A stretch of 64,000 nucleotides of DNA, from contig DZCW01000001.1 in assembly GCA_022736555.1 (NCBI GenBank), positions 101,552-165,551 of the forward strand, in the 5' to 3' direction. The notes beneath the pieces were generated by a model. It was not told the origin of the DNA and did not search any database. It saw only the letters and a program-made list of their open reading frames with translations. The DNA is from Candidatus Saccharimonas sp. GTDB taxonomy: Bacteria > Patescibacteriota > Saccharimonadia > Saccharimonadales > Saccharimonadaceae. A program made the translations under genes and the position numbers. Of the stretch, positions 18,676-28,489 are shown in pieces (the stretch's first letter is position 1; the number at the start of each line of letters is the position of its first letter).

Positions 18676-20307
18676 ATGATTGCCGATATTACCATTACAG
18701 AGAAGAGTTTTGGTCCCAAGATTTTAATGACTGGGATTAAATTCAGTATCAACGACGGCGAAAAAGTTGGCGTAGTTGGTCGTAATGGTGTCGGTAAGTC
18801 CACGCTTTTCGGTATACTGACTGGCGAAGACAAGGATTTTACTGGTGAAATCATATTCAAACGTGGCACTGTTGTAGTGTCAACCGCCCAGGAGCATCAT
18901 AATTTGGGCGATATAACTGTCTTGCAATATATCCTATCTGGCCTGCCTGAATATACGAAACTCAGCAATATTATGGAAACCTATCCCGAGACTATGGGCG
19001 ATAATATGAAATTAATCGACGAATACACCCAGGCTTTAATGCGATTTGATGAAAAAGGTTTTTATCAAATCGAGGATGTAATTGAACGAGAACTTGATAA
19101 CTTTCAGCTACCAGGGGTGGCTCATCGTGCCTTTTCTACCCTATCTGGTGGTCAAAAACGCCTAATTGAAATCGTCAAAGTTATGCATAGTGATGCCGAT
19201 CTAGCGCTTATTGATGAACCTACTAATCACATGGACTATGTAGCAAAATCCCAATATATCGAATGGATGAAGGGTGCGCGCGAAGCGATGTTAGTAATCA
19301 CCCACGATCGTGAAGTCCTGAGTGAAGTTGACCGCATTATCGAACTAAAGGATGGCGACAATGTGAGCTATAAGGGTAATTATGATGCTTATTTAAAACA
19401 AAATGCCGTCAGCACTGGCACTCAAATGAATGATTTCGAGATGATTGAGAAAAGAATCGTCAATCTAAAAACTAAAGTTATCGATTATCAACGACTCAAA
19501 GAAAAATCACGCAACCCCGGCACTATCCAAAAGTTTAAGCGCCTAGAGGAAAGATCACGCCAGGAATTAGCTGAGTTGCAGGCCAAAGAAAAGCCAACTT
19601 TCTGGATTGACAAGGAATCAGCTGAAAATCTAAATTACAAGGTTGCCGCTCAATACGATAAATTCAAAGCCAAAAATATCAGAATGAATATGAAAAACGA
19701 AGAATCGCGCAGTAAGCACGTCCTGATTACGGCACGAGATTTGTCATTGGGGTACGATCGACCACTCTTTAGCGGTGTTAATATTGATTTGCGCGAAGGT
19801 GAAGCCCTAGAATTACGCGGTAGAAATGGCGCTGGTAAAACTACACTAATCAAGGCGTTATTAAGTGATAAATCAGTCAATAAATTCGCTGGTGAAATAT
19901 CAATTGATAAACATGTCAGAATTGGTATATACGAGCAAGAAATCTCACCGACCTATTTTGGCATGGATCTAGAAACTGCCATCGAACGAATGTATTTGGA
20001 CCGCAACTTACCAATTTCGACCACTAAAATTCGTAGTTTAATGAGTGATTATCTGTTCATTGAAAATGATGGCAAAACGCCAATTTCACGTTTGTCGGGT
20101 GGTCAGAAAGCCAGGTTCCAGTTGATTGCGATGTTAGCTGATAGTCCACAACTTTTGATTTTAGATGAACCAACTAATCACTTGGATTTACCAAGTATTG
20201 AAGAGCTGGAAACGGCTATGGCTAAATATAATGGCGCAGCGTTATATGTCAGCCATGACGGCTATTTCCGCCAGGCTATCGGTGGTGAAACACTACTAAT
20301 TGGCTAA
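18676..20307 (+). CDS. ABC-F family ATPase (translation factor type)
   Basis: 543 residues, no membrane segments, two ABC cassettes. Walker A GRNGVGKST and GRNGAGKTT; signatures LSGGQKRLI and LSGGQKARF; Walker B LALIDEPTNHMD and LLILDEPTNHLD; a charged interdomain linker around residues 250-310. ABC-F proteins act on ribosomes (EttA/Uup/Vga-like) in translation control or antibiotic protection. I place the start at 18676: TATGCT ends seven bases upstream, and the in-frame ATG 18664 overlaps that box. Confidence 0.92.
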   Translation: MIADITITEKSFGPKILMTGIKFSINDGEKVGVVGRNGVGKSTLFGILTGEDKDFTGEIIFKRGTVVVSTAQEHHNLGDITVLQYILSGLPEYTKLSNIMETYPETMGDNMKLIDEYTQALMRFDEKGFYQIEDVIERELDNFQLPGVAHRAFSTLSGGQKRLIEIVKVMHSDADLALIDEPTNHMDYVAKSQYIEWMKGAREAMLVITHDREVLSEVDRIIELKDGDNVSYKGNYDAYLKQNAVSTGTQMNDFEMIEKRIVNLKTKVIDYQRLKEKSRNPGTIQKFKRLEERSRQELAELQAKEKPTFWIDKESAENLNYKVAAQYDKFKAKNIRMNMKNEESRSKHVLITARDLSLGYDRPLFSGVNIDLREGEALELRGRNGAGKTTLIKALLSDKSVNKFAGEISIDKHVRIGIYEQEISPTYFGMDLETAIERMYLDRNLPISTTKIRSLMSDYLFIENDGKTPISRLSGGQKARFQLIAMLADSPQLLILDEPTNHLDLPSIEELETAMAKYNGAALYVSHDGYFRQAIGGETLLIG

Positions 20308-20330
20308 AGAACTTATGCTATACTAAGGCT

Positions 20331-23153
20331 ATGAAATTTCGGCGTTCAAGTGGGTTTGCCCTTCCTACCGTACTAGTCGTGTCTGTCGTAATGATGATTG
20401 TATTATTAGTGGCTGTAACTTCAACCGCCTCTGTCCGTGTAGCTTTGACATCACAATATTATAACCAGTTGTCTAAAACAGCTGGCGAGGCTGGTGTTGC
20501 CTATGCCAAAGCCTGCCTGAGTGCCAATAATGGTGTTTCGCAGTGGTCAAACGCCCAACCGCTTAAACCAAATACCGATTGTACCGGCACTGCTCTCGCG
20601 GGCGTGACTTGTCCATCGGCGGATACGCACTGTTCTGTCGTGAGTGACGGCAATGTTAGTAGCACTTTTTCGGTTGGCCTGGACCAATTGACTACCCCCA
20701 ATGGCGGGTGGAGCCAAGTGGTATCTGGGTATTATCACACCTGTGCTATCGCTATATCAAATAGCAAGATTTATTGTTGGGGTAATAACAGTAGTGGCCA
20801 GTTAGGTGACGGTTCGATTATTACTAGCCCTATTCCTACTACCGTCGATACTTCTGGTGTTTTGAGCGGGTTGACGATCAAAGCTATCGCGGCCGGAGGT
20901 TACCATACTTGTGTTATCGCTTCGGACGATAGGGCTTATTGCTGGGGCAATAACGGTAGTGGGCAGCTGGGTAATAACTCGACCACTAATAGTTCGATAC
21001 CCGTGGCCGTCGATACCTCTGGGGTTTTAAATGGGCTAACAGTCAAAGCTATTTCGGCTGGGTATAATTTTACCTGCGCGATTGCTTCGGATAATAATAC
21101 TTATTGTTGGGGCGACAATAGTTATGGAGGGCAGCTCGGCAATAACTCTTCTACTAGCAGTTCGGTACCTGTTGCCGTTACTACTTCTGGGGTATTGAGT
21201 GGTTTAACCGTTAAGGCAATAACGTCCAGTGATTATCACACCTGCGTGATTGCTTCAAATAATAATGCCTATTGTTGGGGCTATGGTTCGAGCGGTAGCT
21301 ATACCCTGGGCACTAATTCGGTCGCACTCAGTCGTGTACCAGTTGCTGTCACTACCTCTGGCGTGTTAAGTGGGCTGACTATTAATTCGATATCGGCCGG
21401 TGGTGAACATACCTGCGTAGTAGCTTCGAATAACAAGGCGTATTGTTGGGGCACTAACAGATATGGACAACTCGGTAACAATTCGACTACTAATAGTTCT
21501 ACCGCGGTTGCAGTTACTACTTCTGGAGTTTTAAGCGGTCTAACCGTTAAGGCGGTCGCATCAGGCGATTCACATACCTGCGCGGTAGCTTCGAATAATA
21601 ATTCTTATTGCTGGGGGTTAAACTCTTATGGGCAACTCGGTAATAACTCGACTACTAATAGCTTGGTCCCAGTCACCGTTACCACTTCTGGTGCTTTGAG
21701 CGGCTTAACTATCAAATTCGTAACGGCTGGGTCGCATCATAATTGCACAGTCGCCTCTAATGACAAGATATATTGTTGGGGTTATAACAGTTACGGCCAA
21801 CTCGGGGCTAGTTCGTATAATAACAGTTCCGTTGCGGTTAGTTTGAATATTACCGGTGCAATGATTAACGATATAACCTCAATAGGAACAACTAACCTAT
21901 CGCGCACAACTGATAATACCATCTGGCGGCAGTATACTCAGGCGACACGATTTAATTCGGTCAAAAAGACGTCGCAGAGCCAGATTGTGTTACAGGCAGT
22001 AGATGGCGGACTATTTCATACCTGTGCCATCGCTTCGGATAACAAAGCCTATTGTTGGGGAAATAATGGTAATGGCCAATTAGGTATTAATTCCACTACT
22101 AGCAAGTTTGTGCCCGTAGCGGTTATTTCCTCTGGAGTTTTAGCTGGCAAGACAATCAAGGCTATATCGCCTGGGTTCTATCATACCTGTGCCATAGCTT
22201 CGGATAACAAAGCCTATTGTTGGGGATCAGGATATAATGGTCAGTTAGGTGATAATACCACCGACCAAGATTATGTTCCGGTAGCCGTAAGCACATCAGG
22301 GGCTTTAAGTGGTTTAGGTATTACGGCGATAGCTGCTGGCGGTTATCATAACTGTGTGATTGCCTCGAATAACAAAGCCTACTGCTGGGGTGCTGATTGG
22401 AGTGGTCAATTAGGTAATAATTCAACTTCTAATAGTTCAGTGCCAGTCGCAGTCACTACCTCTGGGGTTTTGAGTGGTTTAACGATTAAAGCAATTTCTA
22501 ATGGCGAGAGCCACACCTGTGCTATTGCTTCTAATGATAAGGTTTATTGTTGGGGCGATAATAGCTATGGTCAATTAGGTAATAATTCAACAACCGACAG
22601 TTCAGTGCCAGTTGCCGTCACTACATCTGGGGTATTAAGCGGCTTAACTATCAAGGCGCTATCGTTAGGTGGTTATCATACATGCGTAATTGCCTCAAAC
22701 AACAAAACTTATTGTTGGGGTTATAACACCTATAGGCAGTTAGGTAATAACTCAACATCTAACAGTTCAGTGCCAGTTGCCGTCACTACATCTGGGGTAT
22801 TGAGTGGTTTAACGATCAAATTCTTGTCGGCTGGCGGCTATCATAACTGCGTGGTGGCCTCGAATAATAATGCCTATTGTTGGGGCCGTAATGATGATGG
22901 TCAATTAGGCAATAATTCTACCAATAATAGCTCTACGCCCGTAGCTGTTAATAACACTGGGGTTCTCAGTGGTTTGACGTTAAAATCAATCGCCGCTGGA
23001 TTTTTTCATAACTGCGTGATTGCTTCGGATGACAACACCTATTGTTGGGGTGAAAATGCTCTCGGCGCATTGGGCAATAACTCAACTAATCAGAGCAGCG
23101 TCCCCGTCATGACATTAGTTATTCTCTACTATGACACTAGTATTTATTTTTAG
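20331..23153 (+). CDS. Pilin-like-anchored protein with two RCC1 beta-propellers
   Basis: 940 residues. The N-terminus (MKFRRSSGFALPTVLVVS, then a hydrophobic helix to about 32) resembles a type IV pilin or PilX-type leader. After a Cys-containing stretch, RCC1-like repeats of ~50 residues follow, each with a YHTCAIAS-like and a YCWGxNxxGQLGxNS-like motif. I count 14: seven before and seven after a non-repeat linker (about residues 505-560), which fits two seven-bladed propellers. Conserved Cys in every blade suggests disulfides outside the cell. TATACT ends six bases before the ATG (leaderless). Partner unknown; adhesion to host or substrate is a guess. Confidence 0.85.
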   Translation: MKFRRSSGFALPTVLVVSVVMMIVLLVAVTSTASVRVALTSQYYNQLSKTAGEAGVAYAKACLSANNGVSQWSNAQPLKPNTDCTGTALAGVTCPSADTHCSVVSDGNVSSTFSVGLDQLTTPNGGWSQVVSGYYHTCAIAISNSKIYCWGNNSSGQLGDGSIITSPIPTTVDTSGVLSGLTIKAIAAGGYHTCVIASDDRAYCWGNNGSGQLGNNSTTNSSIPVAVDTSGVLNGLTVKAISAGYNFTCAIASDNNTYCWGDNSYGGQLGNNSSTSSSVPVAVTTSGVLSGLTVKAITSSDYHTCVIASNNNAYCWGYGSSGSYTLGTNSVALSRVPVAVTTSGVLSGLTINSISAGGEHTCVVASNNKAYCWGTNRYGQLGNNSTTNSSTAVAVTTSGVLSGLTVKAVASGDSHTCAVASNNNSYCWGLNSYGQLGNNSTTNSLVPVTVTTSGALSGLTIKFVTAGSHHNCTVASNDKIYCWGYNSYGQLGASSYNNSSVAVSLNITGAMINDITSIGTTNLSRTTDNTIWRQYTQATRFNSVKKTSQSQIVLQAVDGGLFHTCAIASDNKAYCWGNNGNGQLGINSTTSKFVPVAVISSGVLAGKTIKAISPGFYHTCAIASDNKAYCWGSGYNGQLGDNTTDQDYVPVAVSTSGALSGLGITAIAAGGYHNCVIASNNKAYCWGADWSGQLGNNSTSNSSVPVAVTTSGVLSGLTIKAISNGESHTCAIASNDKVYCWGDNSYGQLGNNSTTDSSVPVAVTTSGVLSGLTIKALSLGGYHTCVIASNNKTYCWGYNTYRQLGNNSTSNSSVPVAVTTSGVLSGLTIKFLSAGGYHNCVVASNNNAYCWGRNDDGQLGNNSTNNSSTPVAVNNTGVLSGLTLKSIAAGFFHNCVIASDDNTYCWGENALGALGNNSTNQSSVPVMTLVILYYDTSIYF
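20700..23110 (+). repeat. Fourteen ~150-bp intragenic repeats encoding RCC1 blades
   Basis: Tandem imperfect repeats in frame inside the propeller gene, centred on TATTGTTGGGG codons (YCWG). Repeats 10-13 share the longest near-identical stretches, consistent with recent blade duplication or gene conversion. They are interrupted at about 21845-22010 by a unique linker. Confidence 0.85.
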
Positions 23154-23164
23154 GAATGATGTAT

Positions 23165-24232
23165 TTATTTTAATAGCCGGCGGGCTTCTTCGGTGTTTTT
23201 TGTATGCATTAATTTTTCACGAAGTTCGCTAGCGCCTGGAAAATCGCGAATATAAATCTTGAAAAAGCGTTTTAACGGATCAAATTTGCGTGGTTCTAAT
23301 TCACTAGAGTATTTGTCGTGTAGGTCTAGGTGGAGGTTTAGTAGGTTTAACAGCTCTTTTTTATTATGTATATTCCGTTCGATATCACAACTAGCAAACG
23401 GCTTCACGCCGGGTACGAACAAGGGTCCCGACACCTTGTCGTCCTCGGGTTGCAGATGTTTGTTAGCTGCAATATCCAACGAATTAGCTGGCGACGGTCT
23501 AAACTTTTCAAACGCAAATGGATTACTAAAAACGCCACGACCGATCATGATTCCATCTATGCCGTATGCATTAACTAACTCCATACCATGCTCACGATCA
23601 CGAATATCGCCGTTGATTGTCAGTAGCGTATTAGGTGCTATTTCGTCGCGGAGTTTTTTAATATCGGGGATTAGTTCAAAGTGGGCTTTGACTTTACTCA
23701 TTTCGCTGCGGGTGCGCAAGTGAACTGTTAGATTAACTATATCTTGGCGGAGTAAAAACCCGATCCAGTCTTGCCATTCGTTTGCTTTTATATCACCTAG
23801 ACGAGTTTTAACACTAACTGGTAATCCCCCAGTTTTGGCGGCTCTGATTAATTCGCCAGCTAGTTCTGGTGTACGAATGAGGGCGCTGCCTGAACCAGTT
23901 TTGATGACTGATTTGTCAGGGCAACCCATATTGATGTCGATACCAGCGTAGCCCATTTCGGCCAATGCTAGACTCATTTTGGTAAATTCATCAGGTTTGT
24001 TGCCCCAGATTTGGGCAACTATAGGCTGTTCGTCACTAGTAAAAGCTAACCGACCACGGGTGCTATGGGTGCCTTTTGGACTACAAAAACTCGAGGCATT
24101 AACAAATTCCGTGAAAAAAATATCTGGTTTGGCGGCACTGGCTATAACATGGCGCCAAACGACGTCAGTTACTGCCTCCATCGGAGCTAGTGCAAAAAAT
24201 GGTTTTGGTAGGTTATTCCAGAAATTTGTCAT
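23165..24232 (-). CDS. dus: tRNA-dihydrouridine synthase
   Basis: 355 residues. TIM-barrel flavoenzyme motifs: [34 protein letters not shown] (catalytic Cys), VSVKTRLG, and the FMN site INGDIRDR with [15 protein letters not shown]. It reduces uridine in tRNA D-loops. Which Dus subfamily cannot be told by eye. The start is supported by TGAGATAAT, whose -10 ends six bases before the ATG. Confidence 0.92.
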   Translation of the reverse strand: MTNFWNNLPKPFFALAPMEAVTDVVWRHVIASAAKPDIFFTEFVNASSFCSPKGTHSTRGRLAFTSDEQPIVAQIWGNKPDEFTKMSLALAEMGYAGIDINMGCPDKSVIKTGSGSALIRTPELAGELIRAAKTGGLPVSVKTRLGDIKANEWQDWIGFLLRQDIVNLTVHLRTRSEMSKVKAHFELIPDIKKLRDEIAPNTLLTINGDIRDREHGMELVNAYGIDGIMIGRGVFSNPFAFEKFRPSPANSLDIAANKHLQPEDDKVSGPLFVPGVKPFASCDIERNIHNKKELLNLLNLHLDLHDKYSSELEPRKFDPLKRFFKIYIRDFPGASELREKLMHTKNTEEARRLLK

Positions 24233-24249
24233 TATATTATTATCTCATA

Positions 24250-24298
24250 AGGTGATAAAAAATATCCCTAGCCTGGTTAAAAACCGAGCTAGGGATTG
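24250..24298 (-). terminator. Intrinsic terminator after the small zinc-protein gene
   Basis: Stem ATCCCTAGC/GCTAGGGAT (24264-24296) with an additional CGG/CCG inner pair, followed on the minus strand by ATTTTTT. Confidence 0.85.
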
Positions 24299-24315
24299 GG
24301 TGTGGTTGCGGGGGG

Positions 24316-24474
24316 TTAATGCTCTTTCTTGCTGCCTTTGCATACTGGACAGTTGCCGCCGCCTGGGTATGTTCCGGCTAGAATGTCTTTGGTTGAGCAT
24401 TCGGAGCAGCCTTTACCTTTGCATTTAGGGCATATCCCCGTACCCTTACAGTGTTTGCACGGTCCTTTAAACAC
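24316..24474 (-). CDS. 52-residue DnaJ-type zinc-ribbon protein
   Basis: Short frame starting at GTG 24474: four CxxC-type knuckles, CKHCKGTG, CPKCKGKG, CSEC and CPVCKGS, as in the CxxCxGxG zinc centre of DnaJ but without J or C-terminal domains. GGAGG lies eight bases before the GTG, and a terminator follows. The overlapping ATG two bases upstream opens a different, Cys-poor frame. It could be a small chaperone-like or RNA-binding protein; function unknown. Confidence 0.75.
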   Translation of the reverse strand: MFKGPCKHCKGTGICPKCKGKGCSECSTKDILAGTYPGGGNCPVCKGSKKEH

Positions 24475-24604
24475 ATAGATCACCTCCCATAAGCGATAAT
24501 GTAGGACGACTAAATAAAAGGAATGCTAGGCACTCTACTTTAATTTATATATAATATTACAATTTTATTTGGTTATTGTCAATTAAATTAGATTGCGTGA
24601 TATT

Positions 24605-25075
24605 AAAATTGCCTGTCTTTTTTGTCGTGTTACGGACAAAAAAGACAGGCTTTGGGGCTAGACAGATGCAGGGTTGGGTTGATGGGTTTTATCCCTACTT
24701 ATGCAGTCCGTTTCCACAGGTAGGGCTAGCGCATGCGCTACTTAACACTACTGGGTCACCGAGCAATTCAGGGAGGTCTGTTACTGTTACTACGGAGTAA
24801 CCAAACATTTGAAGGTCTAGATTCCGAGAAACCAGGTACAATACGAACCATGTTACTGTGTGGGAGCAAATGCATTCCCCCTTTGGGATAGCCAAACTCT
24901 GACGAGATTAGAAACCTGAGGATGAAATTTTCACTTCACTTACAATTTTACTTTTCCTGCATCTGTCTATGTACAACAGAGAGCGTTGAGGTCAAAAATC
25001 CTGTGTACCTGCGTAATTAGTGCAAACACTGACGGGTAAAACCCATCTGGATACCTTCGCTTCTCTCCGTATGTG
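24605..25075 (-). ncRNA. Candidate structured non-coding RNA (~465 nt)
   Basis: A 650-bp gap without a convincing protein gene, but with a consensus promoter at one end and a 16-bp hairpin terminator (24611-24650) at the other. Between them: an 8-bp stem (25063-25070 with 24976-24983), a perfect 13-bp long-range pairing (24956-24968 with 24660-24672), an 11-bp pairing (25037-25047 with 24681-24691) that would cross it as a pseudoknot, and a GTTACT/AGTAAC hairpin. I do not see RNase P CR-I, tmRNA or SRP signatures. The class is unknown. Confidence 0.6.
24611..24650. terminator. Perfect 16-bp hairpin terminator
   Basis: Arms GCCTGTCTTTTTTGTC and its complement around an 8-base loop; the T6 tract lies in the stem, and AATTTTAATA follows on the minus strand. 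It should end the ncRNA transcript and may also insulate the other direction. Confidence 0.8.
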
Positions 25076-25080
25076 CTAGT

Positions 25081-25109
25081 AATATAACAGAGCTTATTTG
25101 CCCTGTCAA
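25081..25109 (-). promoter_or_regulatory. Consensus sigma70 promoter of the ncRNA
   Basis: TTGACA (25104-25109), a 17-bp spacer, TATATT (25081-25086). This is the best -35 match in the window and reads away from the helicase gene stop into the ncRNA region. Confidence 0.85.
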
Positions 25110-25135
25110 CACTTATATTGTATTATCTTTTGAAA

Positions 25136-28100
25136 TTATATAATATTGTCGATCAATGCTTGTTCGAACGCTAAAATACCCTTGTATGATGGTTCGTATA
25201 CGGATATGTCTGGCAGATCTAGTTCGGTGATGTGTGTCCAGACGGCGTTGATCAATTGTTTGAAATAATCCAGTTCGTCTTTGCTGAATTCGATCTGTAA
25301 TGACACGATGTCCCCATAGCTAGTCGGTTCGACGAATTGCATAATTCCTGATGTTACTTGGTAGTTATGATAATCCCTAGCATTTTCGACCAGTAATTTA
25401 TAAAACATCAACTGTTGTTTGTATTTATGTAGTTTAACCTTTTCGTATTCGTCTTTGCCTGTCCAGTATTTGGCTGGTTTGCCGGTTTTATAATCCGTGA
25501 CGATAATAGTTTTGTTGGTATTGTCGATTTCAGCCAAGTCTAACTTACCAGTTAAATGGGCCTGGTCGATTATAGAGTGCTGATTAGAGAAATTCAGTTC
25601 GGTTTGCTGAGTTGGTTTAAATGTGTCGTATTTTTTATCTAGAAATGTTCGCAGTGCATCACTACCCTTTTGTAGAAAAGTTTGGTAATCAGGGGCTACT
25701 AGGTGTTGATTGCGCAGATTTATTTCAAAATTATTTATAATATCCTCAATTGATTGAGGTTTATTAGTCGCCGTTATATGAGCGTGTGCACCCTGCAATG
25801 TATCGTGAATAGCTGTGCCATAGGCTGAACTGGAGTTTTTAGCCTGTGGGAAGCGCAATAAATTTTGCAACAGGAAAGTTGCCGGACCGCCACGAGGTAT
25901 ATCCAGAAAATTATGCAGATGAGTGACACTTAGCTTGTAATTTTCGAGGGTTGGCAGTAATAAATCACGCATCTTACTGTTTGTTGGCTGGATTAGTGGC
26001 TGGTACCAAGCTAGCTCGGCGGCTTCGGTTGATTGATCGGCATTCTTTGGGGCTATAATGGTTTTGGTTGGCCATTTGCTATCGACTAAGAATACGGCGC
26101 GCAGAGTGTTTTTGCCATTGTCGTCCCGTAAACTATAGCTAATATGTAATTGGCGTTTGGCGCGAGTTATGGCTACGTAAAATAATCGCAACCTTTCATC
26201 CTCGGCCTCACCGACTGGTGACAATGGTAGGTTCTCAGGATAGTTAATCAATCGGCTACGGCTACGAGCGTGTTCACCCCAGGCTGTATCGACGGCGTTT
26301 ATAACGTAAACGGTGTCAAATTCTAACCCTTTTGATTTGTGGGCTGTCATGATATTCACGGAATTATCGGTTTGGATTGGCTGTCGTATAGAACTGATAG
26401 TGCTGCCGATTTTGCGATTTAAACTAATAAAGTCGATGAATGTCGTCAAAGTTGGTGTTTGATCGGGACGATATTCACGTAACTTTGAACGTATAGTGCG
26501 TAATGCTTCTAAATATACTAGATATTCGTCGGGATTACTGACTAATTTATCGCTAGAAAAAAAGTAATCATAGATAGGGCTAATGTATGTCGGTTTTTCA
26601 TCTGTTAGTAATAGATTTTGCTTGCCAATGATAATATCTAGAACCTGTTCCAACGGCGTATCGGCTATTAGTGTCGAGGTTGTGATGATCCAGTCGTGTA
26701 GGGTCACAAAATCTGGGGTTACTGCCATAATATCTAGCCAGCGTTTATGGCCGTCATAGGCTTTTACGCTAAGACTCCATAATTCGGACGGCTCAATCCC
26801 CCACGCTTTGTGAGCTAGTATCTCTGGCAATAGAACATTAACTTCGTCGTGCCGGCCTTGGGACAGATAGATTAGTAATCTGGATATCTTCTCGATCAAT
26901 ATGACTGGCGCTTGTTCTAGCACATTATCGCGGCGCTCGTAACTGACGGCGATGTCGGCGCGTGAAAAATATGGTAATAATGCGCTGATTTCATGATGAC
27001 GGCGAGTTAATACCGCGATACTGTTCGGTTTTTCACCTGCTGCTATGCGTGATTTAATGTCACTAACGACCCAGTGGCGTTCGTCGGCGATTGTTTCGGC
27101 CTCGTGTAAGTGAACTTCACCACTTAATTCTTGGTTTTTGGCGATCAAATTTTTATCTAGCTCGGCAATAGTGCTTTCTAGGCGGTCGTGGCCCTGGGTG
27201 ATAATGTCGCGTGAACCGCTCAAGATATCGGCTGTTGATCGGTAATTTTCTGTCAAAGTAACTAGCTCGGTTTGAGGATAATTAGTTCTAAAGTTTAGGA
27301 TGTTACTAATGTCCGCACCTTGGAAACTATAGATTGCCTGGTCATCGTCGCCAACTACCATAATATTTGGCGTGTCGCCTTGGACTTCGTTGTTAGTCAG
27401 GTTATGGATGATGCGCATTTGTGCCATATTAGTATCTTGGAATTCATCAACCATGATATATTGGTACTTTTCCTGTAGGTTAAAGCGTAGGTCGTTGAAT
27501 ATTTCCATGGCATGAACGACACGCAAAATCATATCATCGAAATCATATAGCGCTGCCTCTTGCATACGTAATAGATATTGTTCGTAGACCGTACTGATGG
27601 CGCGTAATTTAATTTGTCGTTCGTGGGACTTTAACCTTAAACTACCCTGTTCGTCTTTTTTGAACCATTGGTTTTTCCAGGCTGTGATTGGTTTAGTGGA
27701 GTTCATATCAGCCGCTTCATTAGTAGCGGTCTCTAGCGAATCAGCTATGATTTTAGATAAAGGCACGATAGTTGGTAATATGGCGCTTGTTTCGATATTT
27801 CTAATAGCTTCAATTTGTTTTGCGGCTTGTGATGCGGTATTTTTACCGACACGTTCGGCGAATACTGATGTTAGTAGTTTTTCGACTTTTTCAATGATGA
27901 TGTCGTTTTGGTCCAAGATAGCCAGCAATTCATCACTAGTTAAGCCACTAGCTTTTAACTCTGATATGATTTTTAGGCTGTCGGATAAATGCGTGTATTC
28001 GCCATTTAATTTACCAACTATTGGGCTGTTATGGCTGAGTTTTTCAAAAATATCACGAATGATTTCGTAGCTGCTAAGTTCATCGGCTGGTCTGAAATTA

Positions 28101-28426
28101 GCGCCTTGGTAAAAATATTGTCCGTTTTGGTTGATTATTTCAGTACCGAAACTATGGAATGTGTGGATTGCGACCTTGTAGGCTTCTTTGCCGATAATCT
28201 GCGTTAGGCGTTCGCGCATGGCGTTCGCGCCGCTTTCGGTGAATGTCAAACATAGGATATTTTCAGGTAGTGTATCGGTTTTTTGTAGGATGTTGGCGGC
28301 ACGGACACTCAGTAATTCGGTCTTGCCAGTACCTGGTCCGGCGATAACCATAACTGGACCATATATAGCATCAACCGCTTGTTTTTGGGCTTTATTCAGC
28401 TTGGCATAACGCTTTTCGAATTCCAT
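25136..28426 (-). CDS. UvrD/AddA-like helicase fused to RecB-type nuclease
   Basis: 1096 residues. SF1 helicase motifs: Walker A AGPGTGKTELLS, DEFQDTN, VGDDDQAIYSFQGA, LTENYRST, TAHKSKGLEFDTVYV and FYVAITRAKRQL. The C-terminal ~230 residues hold a PD-(D/E)xK nuclease of RecB/Cas4 type: DLAEIDNTNKTIIVTDYKTGK, then a KYKQQLMFYKLLV helix. It probably resects or repairs DNA ends, standing in for RecBCD/AddAB. The start at 28426 is set by TACAAT (28434-28439), seven bases upstream and overlapping the in-frame ATG at 28435. Confidence 0.93.
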   Translation of the reverse strand: MEFEKRYAKLNKAQKQAVDAIYGPVMVIAGPGTGKTELLSVRAANILQKTDTLPENILCLTFTESGANAMRERLTQIIGKEAYKVAIHTFHSFGTEIINQNGQYFYQGANFRPADELSSYEIIRDIFEKLSHNSPIVGKLNGEYTHLSDSLKIISELKASGLTSDELLAILDQNDIIIEKVEKLLTSVFAERVGKNTASQAAKQIEAIRNIETSAILPTIVPLSKIIADSLETATNEAADMNSTKPITAWKNQWFKKDEQGSLRLKSHERQIKLRAISTVYEQYLLRMQEAALYDFDDMILRVVHAMEIFNDLRFNLQEKYQYIMVDEFQDTNMAQMRIIHNLTNNEVQGDTPNIMVVGDDDQAIYSFQGADISNILNFRTNYPQTELVTLTENYRSTADILSGSRDIITQGHDRLESTIAELDKNLIAKNQELSGEVHLHEAETIADERHWVVSDIKSRIAAGEKPNSIAVLTRRHHEISALLPYFSRADIAVSYERRDNVLEQAPVILIEKISRLLIYLSQGRHDEVNVLLPEILAHKAWGIEPSELWSLSVKAYDGHKRWLDIMAVTPDFVTLHDWIITTSTLIADTPLEQVLDIIIGKQNLLLTDEKPTYISPIYDYFFSSDKLVSNPDEYLVYLEALRTIRSKLREYRPDQTPTLTTFIDFISLNRKIGSTISSIRQPIQTDNSVNIMTAHKSKGLEFDTVYVINAVDTAWGEHARSRSRLINYPENLPLSPVGEAEDERLRLFYVAITRAKRQLHISYSLRDDNGKNTLRAVFLVDSKWPTKTIIAPKNADQSTEAAELAWYQPLIQPTNSKMRDLLLPTLENYKLSVTHLHNFLDIPRGGPATFLLQNLLRFPQAKNSSSAYGTAIHDTLQGAHAHITATNKPQSIEDIINNFEINLRNQHLVAPDYQTFLQKGSDALRTFLDKKYDTFKPTQQTELNFSNQHSIIDQAHLTGKLDLAEIDNTNKTIIVTDYKTGKPAKYWTGKDEYEKVKLHKYKQQLMFYKLLVENARDYHNYQVTSGIMQFVEPTSYGDIVSLQIEFSKDELDYFKQLINAVWTHITELDLPDISVYEPSYKGILAFEQALIDNII

Positions 28427-28489
28427 TATACCCATTGTAGTACATCCTTAGATTAAGGGGTATTGCCTGAGGTGTTACAATAGAAACAT

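Noticed and set aside
20700..23110. CRISPR-like or satellite repeat array
   Set aside because: Repeats are ~150 bp, in frame and encode RCC1 blades; no spacers.
24695..24895. 66-codon minus-strand frame inside the 24.6-25.1 kb gap
   Set aside because: No SD or promoter for it, atypical composition, and it lies inside a region better explained by a structured RNA with its own promoter and terminator.
24605..25075. RNase P RNA or tmRNA identity for the ncRNA
   Set aside because: Size and pseudoknot topology fit, but the conserved GAGGAAAGTCC-type and ACAGAA-type RNase P elements and the tmRNA acceptor/tag features were not found; left as unknown class.
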